From assembly GCA_018239715.1 (NCBI GenBank), contig JAFEGW010000009.1, positions 62,001 to 126,000 of the forward strand: a stretch of DNA of 64,000 nt. Direction: 5' to 3'. The notes below the pieces were generated by a model that saw nothing but the letters and a program-made list of their open reading frames with translations, was not told where the DNA came from and made no database searches. Positions 36,705-46,833 of this stretch are shown piece by piece (the first letter of the stretch is position 1; each line of letters begins with the position of its first letter). A program made the position numbers and the translations under genes. Source of the stretch: Verrucomicrobiota bacterium (GTDB lineage Bacteria; Chlamydiota; Chlamydiia; Chlamydiales; Rhabdochlamydiaceae).

Positions 36705-39284
36705 ATGACTCCGCAACTGACTGAAGCCGTAGCCAACGCCCTCCAAAATGCCCTGCAAGAAGCCTCCGCCCAGCACTATACAGAGGTCACCGATGCACAT
36801 CTATTAATGGCACTGCTGGAAGATCCACAAGGATATTTTTCCACGTTTGCCGAGTCCGTCAGCTTAAACCGCGAGGATCTTCTAGAGCAACTCGAAACAG
36901 CACTCAAAAAACTACCTACCTATGAAGGATCTCCTAGGGAACCTGTCATTTCCTCTTCTCTGCAAAGCATCTTTCAGGAAGCGCAGGCCATCGCCAAAAA
37001 ATGGAATGACACTTATATTGCTAGCGACCACCTTTTACTCGCCTATTGGCAAAAAGGAAAAGAGCCTTTTGCCAGTTGGAAAAATAAAGCACGGCTATCT
37101 GCTCATGATGTCGAGCAAAAAATTAAAGAAATTCGAGGAGATATGCATATGGATTCACCGACTGCAGAACAAAGCCTTCAAACTCTCGATAAATTTTGCA
37201 AAAACTTGACTGCGCTGGCCCGCGAAGGAAAACTCGATCCTGTGATCGGCCGCGATGAAGAAATCCTCCGAACGATGCAAGTCCTCTCCCGCCGCACGAA
37301 GAACAACCCGCTCCTGATCGGAGAGCCTGGTGTAGGAAAAACCGCCATTGCCGAAGGGCTCGCCCAGCGTATCCTCCAAGGAGATGTTCCGGATTCACTG
37401 AAAGGCAAACAACTCTTTGCCCTCGATATGGGCAGCTTGATCGCGGGAACCAAATTCCGGGGAGAGTTCGAAGAGAGGCTCAAAGGGATTTTGCGCGAAG
37501 TTGAAAAAAGCGAAGGGAAAATCCTTTTGTTTATTGATGAGGTCCATACCTTAGTCGGCGCCGGCGCGACCGAAGGAGCGATGGATGCCGCCAATCTCCT
37601 AAAACCTGCCCTTGCCCGCGGAACACTTCATTGCATTGGAGCCACCACTTTAAATGAGTACAAGAAGCATATTGAAAAGGATCCTGCTTTAGAGCGGCGC
37701 TTTCAAACTGTCTTAGTCGAAGAGCCTTCTTTAGAAGATGCCATTGCCATCTTGCGCGGCCTGCGGGAGCGTTATGAAATCTTCCACGGAGTCCGCATCA
37801 CCGAAGCCGCGATCCATGCTGCTGTCTTTTTATCCCACCGCTATATTACCGATCGACAGCTTCCCGACAAAGCGATCGACCTGATCGATGAAGCCGCGAG
37901 CCTCATCCGGATGCAACTCGGAAGCCTTCCGATTCCAATCGACCGGAAAGAGCGCGAGCTGGCCAGCTGCATCGTCAAACAAGAGGCTTTAAAACGGGAA
38001 GATTCCCCGACTGCCAAAGCAGAGATGGAAAAAATCGGCAAAGAGATCAGCGAACTCAAAGAAGAGCTCAGCCATCTCAGGCAACGTTGGAACGAAGAGA
38101 AAAAACTGATTGATGCACTCAAAGAAAAGAAAAATAAACTCGAGCAGCTCAAATTCCAAGAAGAAGAGGCCGAGCGAGCCAGCGACTATAATAAAGTCGC
38201 GGAGATACGCTACAGTCAAATTCCCTCTTTGAAACAAGAGATGGACGCAGTGCAGAAAAAATTAGGCGAGCACAAAGACCGGCTTCTCCAGGAAGAAGTC
38301 GACGAACAGCTCATTGCGCAAATCGTCTCCAAATGGACCGGCATTCCTGTCCAAAAAATGCTCGAGGGTGAAGCTGAAAAACTCATGAACCTGGAAAAAG
38401 TCCTCAGCGAATCGGTTGTCGGACAACCTTTTGCTGTCCAAGCCGTCAGCGAAGCGATCCGTCGCTCCCGCGCAGGGCTGAGCGATCCTAACAGACCGAT
38501 GGGAGTTTTCCTCTTCGTCGGCCCCACGGGCGTCGGAAAAACAGAGCTCGCCAAAGCGCTTGCAAGGCAGCTCTTCAACCAAGAAGACGCCATGATCCGG
38601 CTCGATATGTCGGAGTACATGGAAAAACATACTGTCTCGAAACTCATTGGATCTCCTCCGGGTTACGTTGGCTACGATGAAGGCGGACAGCTCACCGAAG
38701 CGATCCGTCGCCGTCCCTATAGCGTGGTCCTTCTCGATGAGATCGAAAAAGCCAACCCTGATGTCTTCAATATTTTGCTCCAAATTTTTGATGACGGACG
38801 GCTCACTGATAGCAAAGGACGGACGGTCAATTGCAAAAACGCTCTTTTCATTATGACCTCTAACTTGGGTTCAGCAGAACTACTGGATATGCTCCGCTCT
38901 AAAATCGGCACTAAAGAAGAGATTTTGAAAACGATCGAGCCGATTTTGCAGCGGCATTTCAGGCCTGAATTCCTCAACCGTCTGGACGACATTCTCCCCT
39001 TCCTCCCGCTTCAAGAAAAGGATATGGAAGCAATTGCCATCATCCAGCTGAACAGCGTCAAAAACCGCCTGTCCGATCGGCAAATCTCTCTGAAATGGTC
39101 CCCGAAAGCGCTTTCTCATTTAGCAGAAGAAGGCTACGATCCCCTCTTCGGGGCCCGTCCTCTCAAAAGACTCATTCAAAATGAGGTTGTCAATCTCCTC
39201 TCGGCAGCGATCTTGCAAGGCAAAATCTTGCCTCAGCAAACCGTGAATTTAGAGCTGAAGGACGACAAAATTGTATATCAATAA
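36705..39284 (+). CDS. clpB: ATP-dependent disaggregase ClpB
   Basis: An 859-aa Hsp100 protein. Clp N-domain repeats (1-145), AAA1 with GEPGVGKT near residue 205 and [20 protein letters not shown], the coiled-coil middle domain (about 400-520, with [19 protein letters not shown]) that separates ClpB from ClpA, AAA2 with GPTGVGKT near residue 606 and [20 protein letters not shown], then the C-terminal D2 domain with [15 protein letters not shown]. It solubilises aggregates with DnaK. Length is normal and no domain is missing. It ends four bases before the convergent membrane protein gene. Confidence 0.97.
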   Translation: MTPQLTEAVANALQNALQEASAQHYTEVTDAHLLMALLEDPQGYFSTFAESVSLNREDLLEQLETALKKLPTYEGSPREPVISSSLQSIFQEAQAIAKKWNDTYIASDHLLLAYWQKGKEPFASWKNKARLSAHDVEQKIKEIRGDMHMDSPTAEQSLQTLDKFCKNLTALAREGKLDPVIGRDEEILRTMQVLSRRTKNNPLLIGEPGVGKTAIAEGLAQRILQGDVPDSLKGKQLFALDMGSLIAGTKFRGEFEERLKGILREVEKSEGKILLFIDEVHTLVGAGATEGAMDAANLLKPALARGTLHCIGATTLNEYKKHIEKDPALERRFQTVLVEEPSLEDAIAILRGLRERYEIFHGVRITEAAIHAAVFLSHRYITDRQLPDKAIDLIDEAASLIRMQLGSLPIPIDRKERELASCIVKQEALKREDSPTAKAEMEKIGKEISELKEELSHLRQRWNEEKKLIDALKEKKNKLEQLKFQEEEAERASDYNKVAEIRYSQIPSLKQEMDAVQKKLGEHKDRLLQEEVDEQLIAQIVSKWTGIPVQKMLEGEAEKLMNLEKVLSESVVGQPFAVQAVSEAIRRSRAGLSDPNRPMGVFLFVGPTGVGKTELAKALARQLFNQEDAMIRLDMSEYMEKHTVSKLIGSPPGYVGYDEGGQLTEAIRRRPYSVVLLDEIEKANPDVFNILLQIFDDGRLTDSKGRTVNCKNALFIMTSNLGSAELLDMLRSKIGTKEEILKTIEPILQRHFRPEFLNRLDDILPFLPLQEKDMEAIAIIQLNSVKNRLSDRQISLKWSPKALSHLAEEGYDPLFGARPLKRLIQNEVVNLLSAAILQGKILPQQTVNLELKDDKIVYQ

Positions 39285-39288
39285 TCGC

Positions 39289-39723
39289 TTATCTTAAGAA
39301 CTCTTGGAATTGTTCCTGCAACGATCTAGGAACAACTTCTTGGATGCCGGATTTGTCGTACATCATAAAATAGGTACATGCAATCATGATACCGAGCGCA
39401 GGACTGAAAAGAGAAATGAAAAGCGAGACTCCGCAGATGCCCGACCGTTTGAGAGAAATCCAATTCTTACGCACGAGTCGGTTTAAAAATCCGATCTTTC
39501 TTCCGGTCAGAAGATGGAGAGGCCCCATGCCTACGACAACACCTAGCGCATAAATCCCCCAACAGATATCTCCCATCAGAAGTAGAAAGAAAAGTACCCG
39601 CGCTGTAAGCGAAGAAAAAAATCGATCTTTGCGGCTGGTCAAGACTTCAGATTCAGGCAGGCCATGGGCTTCTGGGGCTGTCGATTCTTCTTCTTTGGTC
39701 TCAAAGATATCATAGATGGGCAT
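39289..39723 (-). CDS. Hypothetical membrane protein
   Basis: A 144-aa protein with a polar N-terminus and two or three hydrophobic segments (VLFFLLLMGDICWGIYALGV, GVVVGMGPLHLL, SGICGVSLFISLFSPALGIM). It starts nine bases after the sthA stop, so the two are probably co-transcribed. No signal peptidase site or known motif was seen. The arrangement of long helices around a basic loop (LTGRKIGFLNRLVRKNW) is compatible with an integral inner-membrane or inclusion protein. Function is unknown. Confidence 0.65.
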   Translation of the reverse strand: MPIYDIFETKEEESTAPEAHGLPESEVLTSRKDRFFSSLTARVLFFLLLMGDICWGIYALGVVVGMGPLHLLTGRKIGFLNRLVRKNWISLKRSGICGVSLFISLFSPALGIMIACTYFMMYDKSGIQEVVPRSLQEQFQEFLR

Positions 39724-39732
39724 ACTGTTTTC

Positions 39733-41130
39733 CTACTTCTTATGTTTGACTTTGTTAAAACCGTTCAGCGCTGCAATGCGGTACCCTTCGGCATAAGTCG
39801 GATAATTGAATACCTGATCAATAAAATAGTCGATCCGGGCATTAAAACTCATCGCAATTTGTCCGATATGAATCACTTCCGTCGCGGCACGTCCGATAAT
39901 ATGGATACCCAAAATCTCTAACGTATCAGCATGAAACAAGATTTTGAACATGCCGGGGTCGTTCCCTACTATCTGATTACGCGCGATCTCGTAATAATAA
40001 GCGCGGCCGATCTCGTAACGAAATCCAAGTTCTTTTAACTTCTCTTCAGTATAACCGCATGACGAAATTTCTGGTATCGTGTAAATCCCAATCGGATAAA
40101 ACGTCGGAAAATGATGCGTCTGCACATCGAAGGCGTGACGCGCAGCTAGTCTTCCCTGCTCCATGCTTGTCGAAGCCAAGCTCGGCCCACCGATCACATC
40201 CCCTGCCGCATAAATATGGGGAATCACCGTTTGGAAAAGGGCGTTCACTGGAATATATCCCGATTTATCGACCGCTATTCCTGCTTTTTCGATGTGGAGA
40301 TGTTCGACATTTGCCTCGCGGCCCAGCGCGTAAAGAAGCATTTCAGCTTCCAGCTTGGTGCCATCTTTAAACTTCACTTCCGCATGATCTTTAACACGTT
40401 CGATCGATTCTAATTCTTTCCGTCCAACCATTTTCAGACCAATGTGCGTTAAGGCCTTTTGCAAATGCGTTCCAATTTCTGCATCGAGAAGCGGAAGCAT
40501 ATGGTCTCTCTTATCGACCACCGTCACTTCGGTTCCGAGCGCTGCAAAAAAGCTGGCGTACTCCGACCCAATAATCCCTCCGCCCAATACCAACAAAGTT
40601 TTCGGCACATGATCGATGCTGAGCAGCCGCGTGGAGTCTAAAACCACTTCTTTATCAAAAGGGACATTCAGAGGATTGCGAGGCTGCGATCCTGACGCGA
40701 TCAAGAAATAATCGCCTCGCACCTTATATAAGACCCGGTCCTCTTCATCTAAGATTAAAACATGATGGGCATCTTCAAACCGCGCGATCCCATGGATCAG
40801 CTTGATATGGTTCTTATCAAATTGCTTGAGGAGCATTTTCCGCTGCTCGTCTAACACCTTATGCAGCCGGTAGTTCAGATCATTAATCGAAATTTCTCTT
40901 TGCGGCCTTTCTTTTCCATAAAAACTTCTCGTGTAAAAATCGGTCAAATCAATGATCGCTTCGCGCAAGGATTTTGAAGGGATCGTTCCAGAGTTGAGCG
41001 AGGCTCCTCCCGGATAAGGATCCTTTTCAATGACAATCACCGTCTTGCCCAGCTTGGCTGCCTGTATAGCCGCCTTCTGTCCCGCCGGGCCCGATCCTAT
41101 GACAATGTAGTCAGCGTAAAGTTCTTCCAT
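39733..41130 (-). CDS. sthA: Soluble pyridine nucleotide transhydrogenase
   Basis: A 465-aa flavoprotein with FAD site GSGPAG (12-17), NAD(P) site VLGGGIIGSEYASFF and C-terminal dimer domain with NYPTYAEGYRIAALNG, all as in E. coli SthA. At the disulfide position the sequence is GGASLNSGTIPSKSL. Both redox cysteines of the dihydrolipoamide dehydrogenase family are missing, which fits SthA and excludes Lpd activity. It balances NADPH and NADH. HIIGRAATEVIHIGQ and IYTIPEISSCGYTE are further SthA segments. Confidence 0.92.
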   Translation of the reverse strand: MEELYADYIVIGSGPAGQKAAIQAAKLGKTVIVIEKDPYPGGASLNSGTIPSKSLREAIIDLTDFYTRSFYGKERPQREISINDLNYRLHKVLDEQRKMLLKQFDKNHIKLIHGIARFEDAHHVLILDEEDRVLYKVRGDYFLIASGSQPRNPLNVPFDKEVVLDSTRLLSIDHVPKTLLVLGGGIIGSEYASFFAALGTEVTVVDKRDHMLPLLDAEIGTHLQKALTHIGLKMVGRKELESIERVKDHAEVKFKDGTKLEAEMLLYALGREANVEHLHIEKAGIAVDKSGYIPVNALFQTVIPHIYAAGDVIGGPSLASTSMEQGRLAARHAFDVQTHHFPTFYPIGIYTIPEISSCGYTEEKLKELGFRYEIGRAYYYEIARNQIVGNDPGMFKILFHADTLEILGIHIIGRAATEVIHIGQIAMSFNARIDYFIDQVFNYPTYAEGYRIAALNGFNKVKHKK

Positions 41131-41234
41131 GTGAAATTAAAATTTATATTTAACACTCTGACGTTTCCAGATCAACCGATTTGTGAACTCCAAGCTCCAA
41201 GATCCTTAAGGACTAAACTCTTAGGAAGAAAATC

Positions 41235-41263
41235 TTGTCCGATAACCGTCCGAATGATATAGT
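41235..41263 (+). promoter_or_regulatory. Candidate rpmB promoter
   Basis: TTGTCC (41235-41240), a 17-bp spacer and TATAGT (41258-41263) form a good main-sigma promoter, 24 bp before the rpmB ATG. AGAGG (41278-41282) then provides the ribosome site, so the leader would be short. Confidence 0.6.
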
Positions 41264-41287
41264 TTTCTCCTAAATATAGAGGTTATT

Positions 41288-41563
41288 ATGCCAAGACAAT
41301 GTCAAGTGACAGGAAAAACCCCGAAAAGAGGCAATAGCTATGCCATCCGCGGAATCGCGAAAAAGAAGAAAGGGGTCGGCCTGAAAGTCACCGGAATTAA
41401 AAAACGGCGCTTCAATCCTAACCTGATGAAAAAACGGTTCTGGTTCAACGAGGAAAACCGCTTCATCACCTTGAGCGTCACTGCTCACGGCATGCGCAAG
41501 ATCGATAGAGTCGGCGTTGACGCTGTCGTGCGAGAAATTCGCGCACGTGGCGAAAAGATCTAA
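41288..41563 (+). CDS. rpmB: 50S ribosomal protein L28
   Basis: A 91-aa basic protein that starts [20 protein letters not shown], with the family signature of a Cys-containing start (CQVTGK), [14 protein letters not shown] and a C-terminal [20 protein letters not shown]. Longer than the E. coli protein (78 aa) but like other chlamydial L28. It sits near malQ in Chlamydia (CT086). The following PLD gene overlaps its end. Confidence 0.95.
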   Translation: MPRQCQVTGKTPKRGNSYAIRGIAKKKKGVGLKVTGIKKRRFNPNLMKKRFWFNEENRFITLSVTAHGMRKIDRVGVDAVVREIRARGEKI

Positions 41564-42515
41564 GTTTTTAGCCGCTTTAATTTTTCTAGCCGCCTTTTAT
41601 ACCTTTTTAATAAAGGCGGCTCTTAATCCTTCTCTTCCTTCTCCCCAAAATCCCATCGTCTTCTACTCGAATCAAGAACGGGACGACTTTCGCCTCGTGC
41701 TGAAAAAAATATTTTCAGACGCTCAGCGTTCCATCCACATCACCATGTATGCCTTCACCGACGAAGAGCTTTTGAAAAAGCTTTATCGAAGAGCTCAGGA
41801 GGGGCTTTCTGTCACTGTCTGGCACGATAAGAGCAATGCTCCCCTTTCTCTTCCAATTGTTTCGACACCGATTAAAACCAAAGGATTGATGCACCGCAAA
41901 ATTGTCATTGCTGATGACTCTCAGGTCTTTTTAGGGTCTGCTAACATGACCACCTCTTCCCTCGTCCTCCATGATAATTTATCGATCGGGTTTTACCATC
42001 CTCCGCTCGCAGACTTTTTAAAGTCACCGAACTCCTCTTATCTAGATTTTAGAGTCGACCAGCTTCACTGTAGAGTGTGGCTTCTTCCTGATATTCAAGC
42101 TTTGGATTATTTGACACAGCAGCTTGCACAAGCAAAATCTTCTATTTTTGTCGCGATGTTTACCCTGACTCATCCCCAGCTACTGGAAGCCCTCGCTAAA
42201 GCTCATCAGCGCGGAGTTGAGGTGAAAGTCGCTATCGATCATTATGCAGCTCGAGGCGCCAGCCGCAAAGCCGTGGAATTTCTCAAATCCCACCAGATCT
42301 CTATTGTTTTCAGCCAAGGGCTTCAACTACTCCACCATAAATGGGCCTATATCGACCGCAGTCAGCTGATTTTAGGATCGACGAACTGGACAAAAGCAGC
42401 TTTTACAAAAAACCAAGACTGCCTGCTTTTCCTGCATCATTTATCTGCGAAGCAACAAAAACTCTTCGATCGGTTATCTCACTCAATCTATCTGGAATCA
42501 AACGATGCTCTTTGA
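41547..42515 (+). CDS. Phospholipase D-family protein, membrane anchored
   Basis: About 322 aa. A GTG at 41547 ([20 protein letters not shown]) is taken as the start because it places the hydrophobic segment at the N-terminus; a TTG at 41517 is possible. A signal anchor is followed by two HKD motifs: [20 protein letters not shown] and [20 protein letters not shown]. Both are complete H-x-K-x4-D sites, so the catalytic pair is intact. It corresponds to the PLD-like protein encoded near rpmB in C. trachomatis (CT084). It may be a phospholipase, nuclease or lipid synthase. It overlaps the rpmB end by 17 bases. Confidence 0.8.
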   Translation: MAKRSKFLAALIFLAAFYTFLIKAALNPSLPSPQNPIVFYSNQERDDFRLVLKKIFSDAQRSIHITMYAFTDEELLKKLYRRAQEGLSVTVWHDKSNAPLSLPIVSTPIKTKGLMHRKIVIADDSQVFLGSANMTTSSLVLHDNLSIGFYHPPLADFLKSPNSSYLDFRVDQLHCRVWLLPDIQALDYLTQQLAQAKSSIFVAMFTLTHPQLLEALAKAHQRGVEVKVAIDHYAARGASRKAVEFLKSHQISIVFSQGLQLLHHKWAYIDRSQLILGSTNWTKAAFTKNQDCLLFLHHLSAKQQKLFDRLSHSIYLESNDAL

Positions 42516-42527
42516 TATAAGGAGAAT

Positions 42528-43118
42528 ATGAAGATCCTTGCGATGGCTTTTTCTTTTTTCCTGCTCATGGACTCCATTGGAAATATTCCCCTTTTTATCT
42601 CTATTTTAAAAGATATTCCGCACAAACGTCAGACGCAGATTATTTTACGTGAATTGCTGATTGCACTTGTTGTCATGGTCTTGTTCAACTATCTCGGAGA
42701 TTATTTACTCAATGCTCTTCAAGTGACGCCCTACTCCGTATCGATCTCGGGAGGAATAATTCTATTTCTCATCGCTCTGAAGATGATCTTTCCCGTTAAA
42801 AGCGATAGCGAGAATGCTTCCAAAGGTGAAAAAGAGCCTTTTATTGTGCCGCTGGCCATCCCTCTCGTTGCAGGGCCTGCCGTCCTTGCCGCTATTATTC
42901 TTAATTCTCAACAAGAGAGCGGAACCATTATCGCTATCTTTGCAGCCTGGATCGTCACTACACTGATCCTCCTTTCTTCGACATTCCTTAATAGGATTTT
43001 AGGACAAAGAGGAATTTTGGCCTGTGAAAGGCTCATGGGTCTAGTTTTGACAATGATCGCTATCCAGATGTTCTTGGAAGGGCTCGGACAATTCTTAACC
43101 GCCTTCCACGCACATTAA
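42528..43118 (+). CDS. MarC/YhgN-family membrane protein
   Basis: A 196-aa protein with six predicted membrane helices, including SFFLLMDSIGNIPLFISIL at the start, YSVSISGGIILFLIALKMIF and PLAIPLVAGPAVLAAIIL, which are MarC-family patterns. It begins 12 bases after the PLD gene. The family has a transporter-like fold, and its substrate is undetermined. A C-terminal segment (RLMGLVLTMIAIQMFLEGLG) completes the usual length of about 200 aa. A homolog is present in Chlamydia. Confidence 0.85.
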   Translation: MKILAMAFSFFLLMDSIGNIPLFISILKDIPHKRQTQIILRELLIALVVMVLFNYLGDYLLNALQVTPYSVSISGGIILFLIALKMIFPVKSDSENASKGEKEPFIVPLAIPLVAGPAVLAAIILNSQQESGTIIAIFAAWIVTTLILLSSTFLNRILGQRGILACERLMGLVLTMIAIQMFLEGLGQFLTAFHAH

Positions 43119-43131
43119 ACCGATCCATAAC

Positions 43132-44376
43132 TCATAGCTTGCCTACGCTAACAGCTTTCCAATTTTCAGCAGGAAAGACACAAGCAGCAATTTCTCTTCT
43201 CACGTAGATATCGACATGTTGATTTATTGCATGTTGATAATGATGCAATTCATGGCCAAAATAATTTATTTTGTCCTCTAGTTGTAAAGGCAAAGCTCCC
43301 GTCCCTATTACACATGCAAATTCAGATTCATCTACGAAATCTGATCTCTTGAATAATTGTACGGATGATAAGGGCATCCTTTGATACAAAAGCTTAAGAT
43401 TTGAATAGGGCCTCAGCACTAGAAAATCTTCCACAGAAGTGACGGTAAACCTGGAAAAGTTGGGCTTGGGCAAATGGTCCCAATCAAAGGCATGTCCGAT
43501 ATTTAAAGTATGAATTCTATTTAAGAGCGATTGTAAATTTTTGGAAAGCTTTGGCTTGCTGCCCAGTACCTCCCGGCAACGATTTTCTATCATTAGATTC
43601 TCTCGGCAGGCTGCGCTATAATTATAAAGGAATATTCCTTCTCCTGAAATAATCCTAGGTAGTAGATATTGATCTGCAAACCTAGCCGCTTCTTCTGAGT
43701 AATAAGAATGATCTGTGCTATATTTGAGTAACTCTTTATAACGCTCTGTCCTTGATAAATCTGGGATATAAAAAACAGGTTTTATACTCCCTGTGTTCGT
43801 CCTTTCATCTCCTAAAGACGTGTTTTGTGGCATGCAGTTTGAAAGAAATTGGAAAAGCCCTTTTCGAAGGCTCCCTAGTTTATGAAAAGAATCTAAATAC
43901 ATTCCTCCCTGAGCAATGACTGCAGCACTCATGATTTCTGTAGGCGAGGCTTCTCTAAATTCCGAGCTCCACCCTTGAGAAGAAATAAAGAATTTGCCTC
44001 TTAATAACTTAGACATAGGATCATCCACGAAGGAAAGATGTTCTCTATGATGGTTCCACTCAAGCTTAATATCCCTCCATTTCTCTTCAGCTAGGGGATA
44101 TGTAACTCCTGTCAAAGAGTGATGCCGTTCTATCGGTATTTCATTAATTCTCTTGATAACATTTTCGTAAACTTTCTTGAAATTTTCGAAAAGTTGCATT
44201 TCAGAAATATTATGCAGCGGCGGCAGAACAGCTAATTGAGTTAGTCCCTTTGCTCTGAATTCAGCTTTAGAGCTCCAGTTCCTATACAAGAGACTTCTTT
44301 TTTTAAAGCAGCTCCTCTCTCTTGCTGGTAAGAGAGGCAAGCCTCGATTGGAACGGGAATAAATAAGGCCACTCAT
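43132..44376 (-). CDS. Hypothetical protein with C-terminal HExxH motif
   Basis: A 414-aa protein, AT-rich compared with neighbours. The N-terminus is basic and hydrophilic (SGLIYSRSNRGLPLLPARER), without a signal peptide. Residues 375-379 are HELHH within GHELHHYQHAINQHV. Glu395 in YVRREIAACVF stands 15 residues past the second His and may be the third zinc ligand. The rest shows no known domain; central helices predominate. This resembles zinc-protease effectors that carry the catalytic site near one end, but the assignment rests on a short motif. No ribosome site stands out before the ATG. Confidence 0.6.
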   Translation of the reverse strand: MSGLIYSRSNRGLPLLPARERSCFKKRSLLYRNWSSKAEFRAKGLTQLAVLPPLHNISEMQLFENFKKVYENVIKRINEIPIERHHSLTGVTYPLAEEKWRDIKLEWNHHREHLSFVDDPMSKLLRGKFFISSQGWSSEFREASPTEIMSAAVIAQGGMYLDSFHKLGSLRKGLFQFLSNCMPQNTSLGDERTNTGSIKPVFYIPDLSRTERYKELLKYSTDHSYYSEEAARFADQYLLPRIISGEGIFLYNYSAACRENLMIENRCREVLGSKPKLSKNLQSLLNRIHTLNIGHAFDWDHLPKPNFSRFTVTSVEDFLVLRPYSNLKLLYQRMPLSSVQLFKRSDFVDESEFACVIGTGALPLQLEDKINYFGHELHHYQHAINQHVDIYVRREIAACVFPAENWKAVSVGKL

Positions 44377-44504
44377 TTTTTATCTTTTTAAATGTTAGCG
44401 GGAAAGGTAGCAAAATAAAAAATTTGTTTCAATAATAACTCCATGCAGGTTCAGTAGAAATATCTTTTTTGACCTAAGGCTATTTTTGCGATACCATTTA
44501 CAGA

Positions 44505-45704
44505 ATGCACGAAGTAAAATCACCTAAGCCGCAATTTTTTATCCTGCTTCTTTTAGTCTCTTTCGGATCTGTGGGCGCAGTGCTGTTCACCCCTGCCCTC
44601 CCAGCTATTCAACAGTTTTTTCATATCTCGATCGGAAAAACTCAGCTCACGATCACCTCTTACTTAGTGGGCTACGCGCTAGGGCAACTCGCTTACGGCC
44701 CTATGGCTAATGGGCTGGGACGAAAAAAAACACTCTATTTAGGTCTGGGGCTATCTGTGGTTGGAGCACTTTTATGCGTTGCCTCCGCATGGATCGGCTC
44801 TTTTGCAGTCTTGGTTTTAGCGCGGTTTATCCAGGCCTTGGGAGCCACCGCCGGACTCAAAATCAGTTATACCATGGTTGCCGATACCTACGAGCAAGCC
44901 GAAGCAACGAAGATGATTTCACGGTTCATCTTGGCCTTTGCTATCATGCCTGGAATAGGAATTACCATTGGCGGCTGGCTGACACAGCTATTGAGTTGGG
45001 AAGCTTGTTTTTACTTCCTCGCGCTGTTTGGAATCGTGATGCTCGGGCTTGCCTCGCGCCTTCCTGAAACCGCCAAATCGATCGATAGGAGCGCCCTTAA
45101 GTTGCCCTCTATCTTAGAAGGATACCGTTTAAAGCTGAAGAACAAGCAACTCATCCTTAGTTCCTTTCTAGTAGGATGCTGCACATCGATCATTTATATC
45201 TTCGCTTCGAAATCCCCCTTCATCGGCATCAACATTATCGGTTTAAGTCCTGAAGTATTTGGAACATATAACCTGATTCCTCCTATAGGAATGGTGCTTG
45301 GGTCATTTCTCGCTTCAGCTCTGATTGGACGTTTCCCAGTGTTGAACCTTATCTTCGGGGGCATTGCTTGCTCGCTTCTGGCCACTCTAGCGATGTTGAT
45401 TCCATTTGCGATTGCAGCGCCCTCTGCCGCATCGTTATTTTTCCCGATGGTTCTGATCTACTTGGCACAGTCTACCGTCTATGCCCATATCTCCTCTTAT
45501 GGACTTGCCAGCGCAAAAAACAAATCGAACGCTTCGGCCGTGCTCAACTTTATCAATATCAGTTCGGCAGTAGTCGCCGTTCTTCTTTCGGAGTTTGTCT
45601 TCCCCGAATCGGCCATCGCCCTTCCGCTCTTTTTCATCTTCTTCTTTATACTCATGCTCTTACTATGGCGAAGGCTTAAACTTTTGAGCTCTCATGCAAG
45701 TTAA
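44505..45704 (+). CDS. MFS transporter, Bcr/CflA-like
   Basis: A 399-aa protein with 12 predicted helices. YLVGYALGQLAYGPMANGLG with RKKTLYLGL is motif A, and ARFIQALGATAGLKISYTM is typical of the Bcr/CflA drug-resistance subfamily. The protein starts MHEVKSPKPQFFILLLLVSF. Its end overlaps the next gene by 11 bases, so transporter and oxidase-like lipoprotein are co-transcribed. The substrate could be an amino acid derivative, in view of the partner, but sequence does not say so. Confidence 0.85.
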   Translation: MHEVKSPKPQFFILLLLVSFGSVGAVLFTPALPAIQQFFHISIGKTQLTITSYLVGYALGQLAYGPMANGLGRKKTLYLGLGLSVVGALLCVASAWIGSFAVLVLARFIQALGATAGLKISYTMVADTYEQAEATKMISRFILAFAIMPGIGITIGGWLTQLLSWEACFYFLALFGIVMLGLASRLPETAKSIDRSALKLPSILEGYRLKLKNKQLILSSFLVGCCTSIIYIFASKSPFIGINIIGLSPEVFGTYNLIPPIGMVLGSFLASALIGRFPVLNLIFGGIACSLLATLAMLIPFAIAAPSAASLFFPMVLIYLAQSTVYAHISSYGLASAKNKSNASAVLNFINISSAVVAVLLSEFVFPESAIALPLFFIFFFILMLLLWRRLKLLSSHAS

Positions 45705-46833
45705 AACCTCTTGCTTCATCCTGGGAGCGGCCAGCATGATTGCCCTTTTTTCGGGATGTCGTTCCGATGTTAAAAAGAAATTAGCCTCTCCTGATTTTTC
45801 TAAAGAAGCGGTTTTAGATTATAAAGCAGGGCTGCGTCCCTATCGAAAAACAGGGATCCGCTTAGAGTCTGAGTCGTATCAAGATAAGTTGATCATCCAC
45901 GATTATGGGCATGGGGGATCGGGAATATCGCTCTCCTGGGGTAGCGCACGTCGCAGTCTTCAAGTTTTGGAAGAAGAACTCTCTAAGAGGCCTCCAAACA
46001 AAGAGGAAGAAATTGCCGTGCTGGGCGCAGGAGTGATCGGTCTGACAACGGTCCATCTCCTCTTAGAAAAAGGATGGAAAGTCCATGTCTACGCCAGCGA
46101 CTTTCCTCCGAACACCACCTCTAATCTTGCCCCCGGTATTTGGAATAGAGTTCTTGTTGAATCGGATCATATGAAAAAGATCTTAAGAGACTCCTATACC
46201 GATTTCAAAGCTTTAGCAGAGAACAAGAGCCCTCGATTTAAAGGGGTTACTCCTCTGAAGATCTATACGTTCAAAAAAATCAAGAACTCGACCATGGCTG
46301 CCATGCCTTCGGGCACTATTCCTAAGGGGATACCCCTCAAAGCCACTTTTGAAAATGGCATGCACAAAAAAGGAATGTTTTTCCATTCGTTCCTTATCGA
46401 CAGTGCAGTTTATCTGGAGGATCTTTTTGAAAAAGCCCAAGCACAAGGAGCTGAGTTTACTCGCCTGTCGTTGGGTTCGAAAAAAGACCTCGAAAAACTT
46501 CCCCAAAAAATCATCTTCAATTGCACGGGGCTGGGCTCCAAGGCGCTCTTTGGAGATAAGCAGCTGATCCCCATCCGCGGCCATTTAATCTATCTGAAAC
46601 CGACAGAAGGTTTTGACAGCATGGTCGCAGGCCCGTTGAAAGATGACCTCGACCTCTATCTAATCCCCCTCCAAGATAAAATCGTTTTAGGGGGAAGTTA
46701 TGAAATGGATATCGAAGAACTTCAGCCCGACAGCGAGATTTGCGAAAAAATTTTAAAAAACGCCCGCCTTTTTTTCACTTCAGACCCGCAGGCATGGGAG
46801 AGTAAAGAAAATGGGGATCGGGAAGGCACTTAA
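45694..46833 (+). CDS. D-amino acid oxidase-like lipoprotein, circularly permuted
   Basis: A 379-aa protein with a lipobox (ASMIALFSGC, Cys22), so probably exported and lipid-anchored. The FAD site IAVLGAGVIGLTTVHLLLEK lies at residues 107-126, followed by VYASDFPPNTTSNLAPGIW and NCTGLGSKALFGDKQLIPIR-GH, all in D-amino acid oxidase order. The block GLRPYRKTGIRLE (46-58) plus HDYGHGGSGISLSWG (69-83), normally at the C-terminus of DAO, is here N-terminal. The equivalent of the substrate-binding Arg is Arg48. The C-terminus ends just after the GGSYEM strand, consistent with permutation. It probably oxidises D-amino acids or a related substrate outside the cytoplasm. Confidence 0.78.
   Translation: MQVKTSCFILGAASMIALFSGCRSDVKKKLASPDFSKEAVLDYKAGLRPYRKTGIRLESESYQDKLIIHDYGHGGSGISLSWGSARRSLQVLEEELSKRPPNKEEEIAVLGAGVIGLTTVHLLLEKGWKVHVYASDFPPNTTSNLAPGIWNRVLVESDHMKKILRDSYTDFKALAENKSPRFKGVTPLKIYTFKKIKNSTMAAMPSGTIPKGIPLKATFENGMHKKGMFFHSFLIDSAVYLEDLFEKAQAQGAEFTRLSLGSKKDLEKLPQKIIFNCTGLGSKALFGDKQLIPIRGHLIYLKPTEGFDSMVAGPLKDDLDLYLIPLQDKIVLGGSYEMDIEELQPDSEICEKILKNARLFFTSDPQAWESKENGDREGT

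Noticed and set aside
39733-41130. Considered dihydrolipoamide dehydrogenase (lpdA) for this flavoprotein
   Set aside because: Both redox cysteines are missing (GGASLNSGTIPS) and the sequence follows SthA over its whole length.
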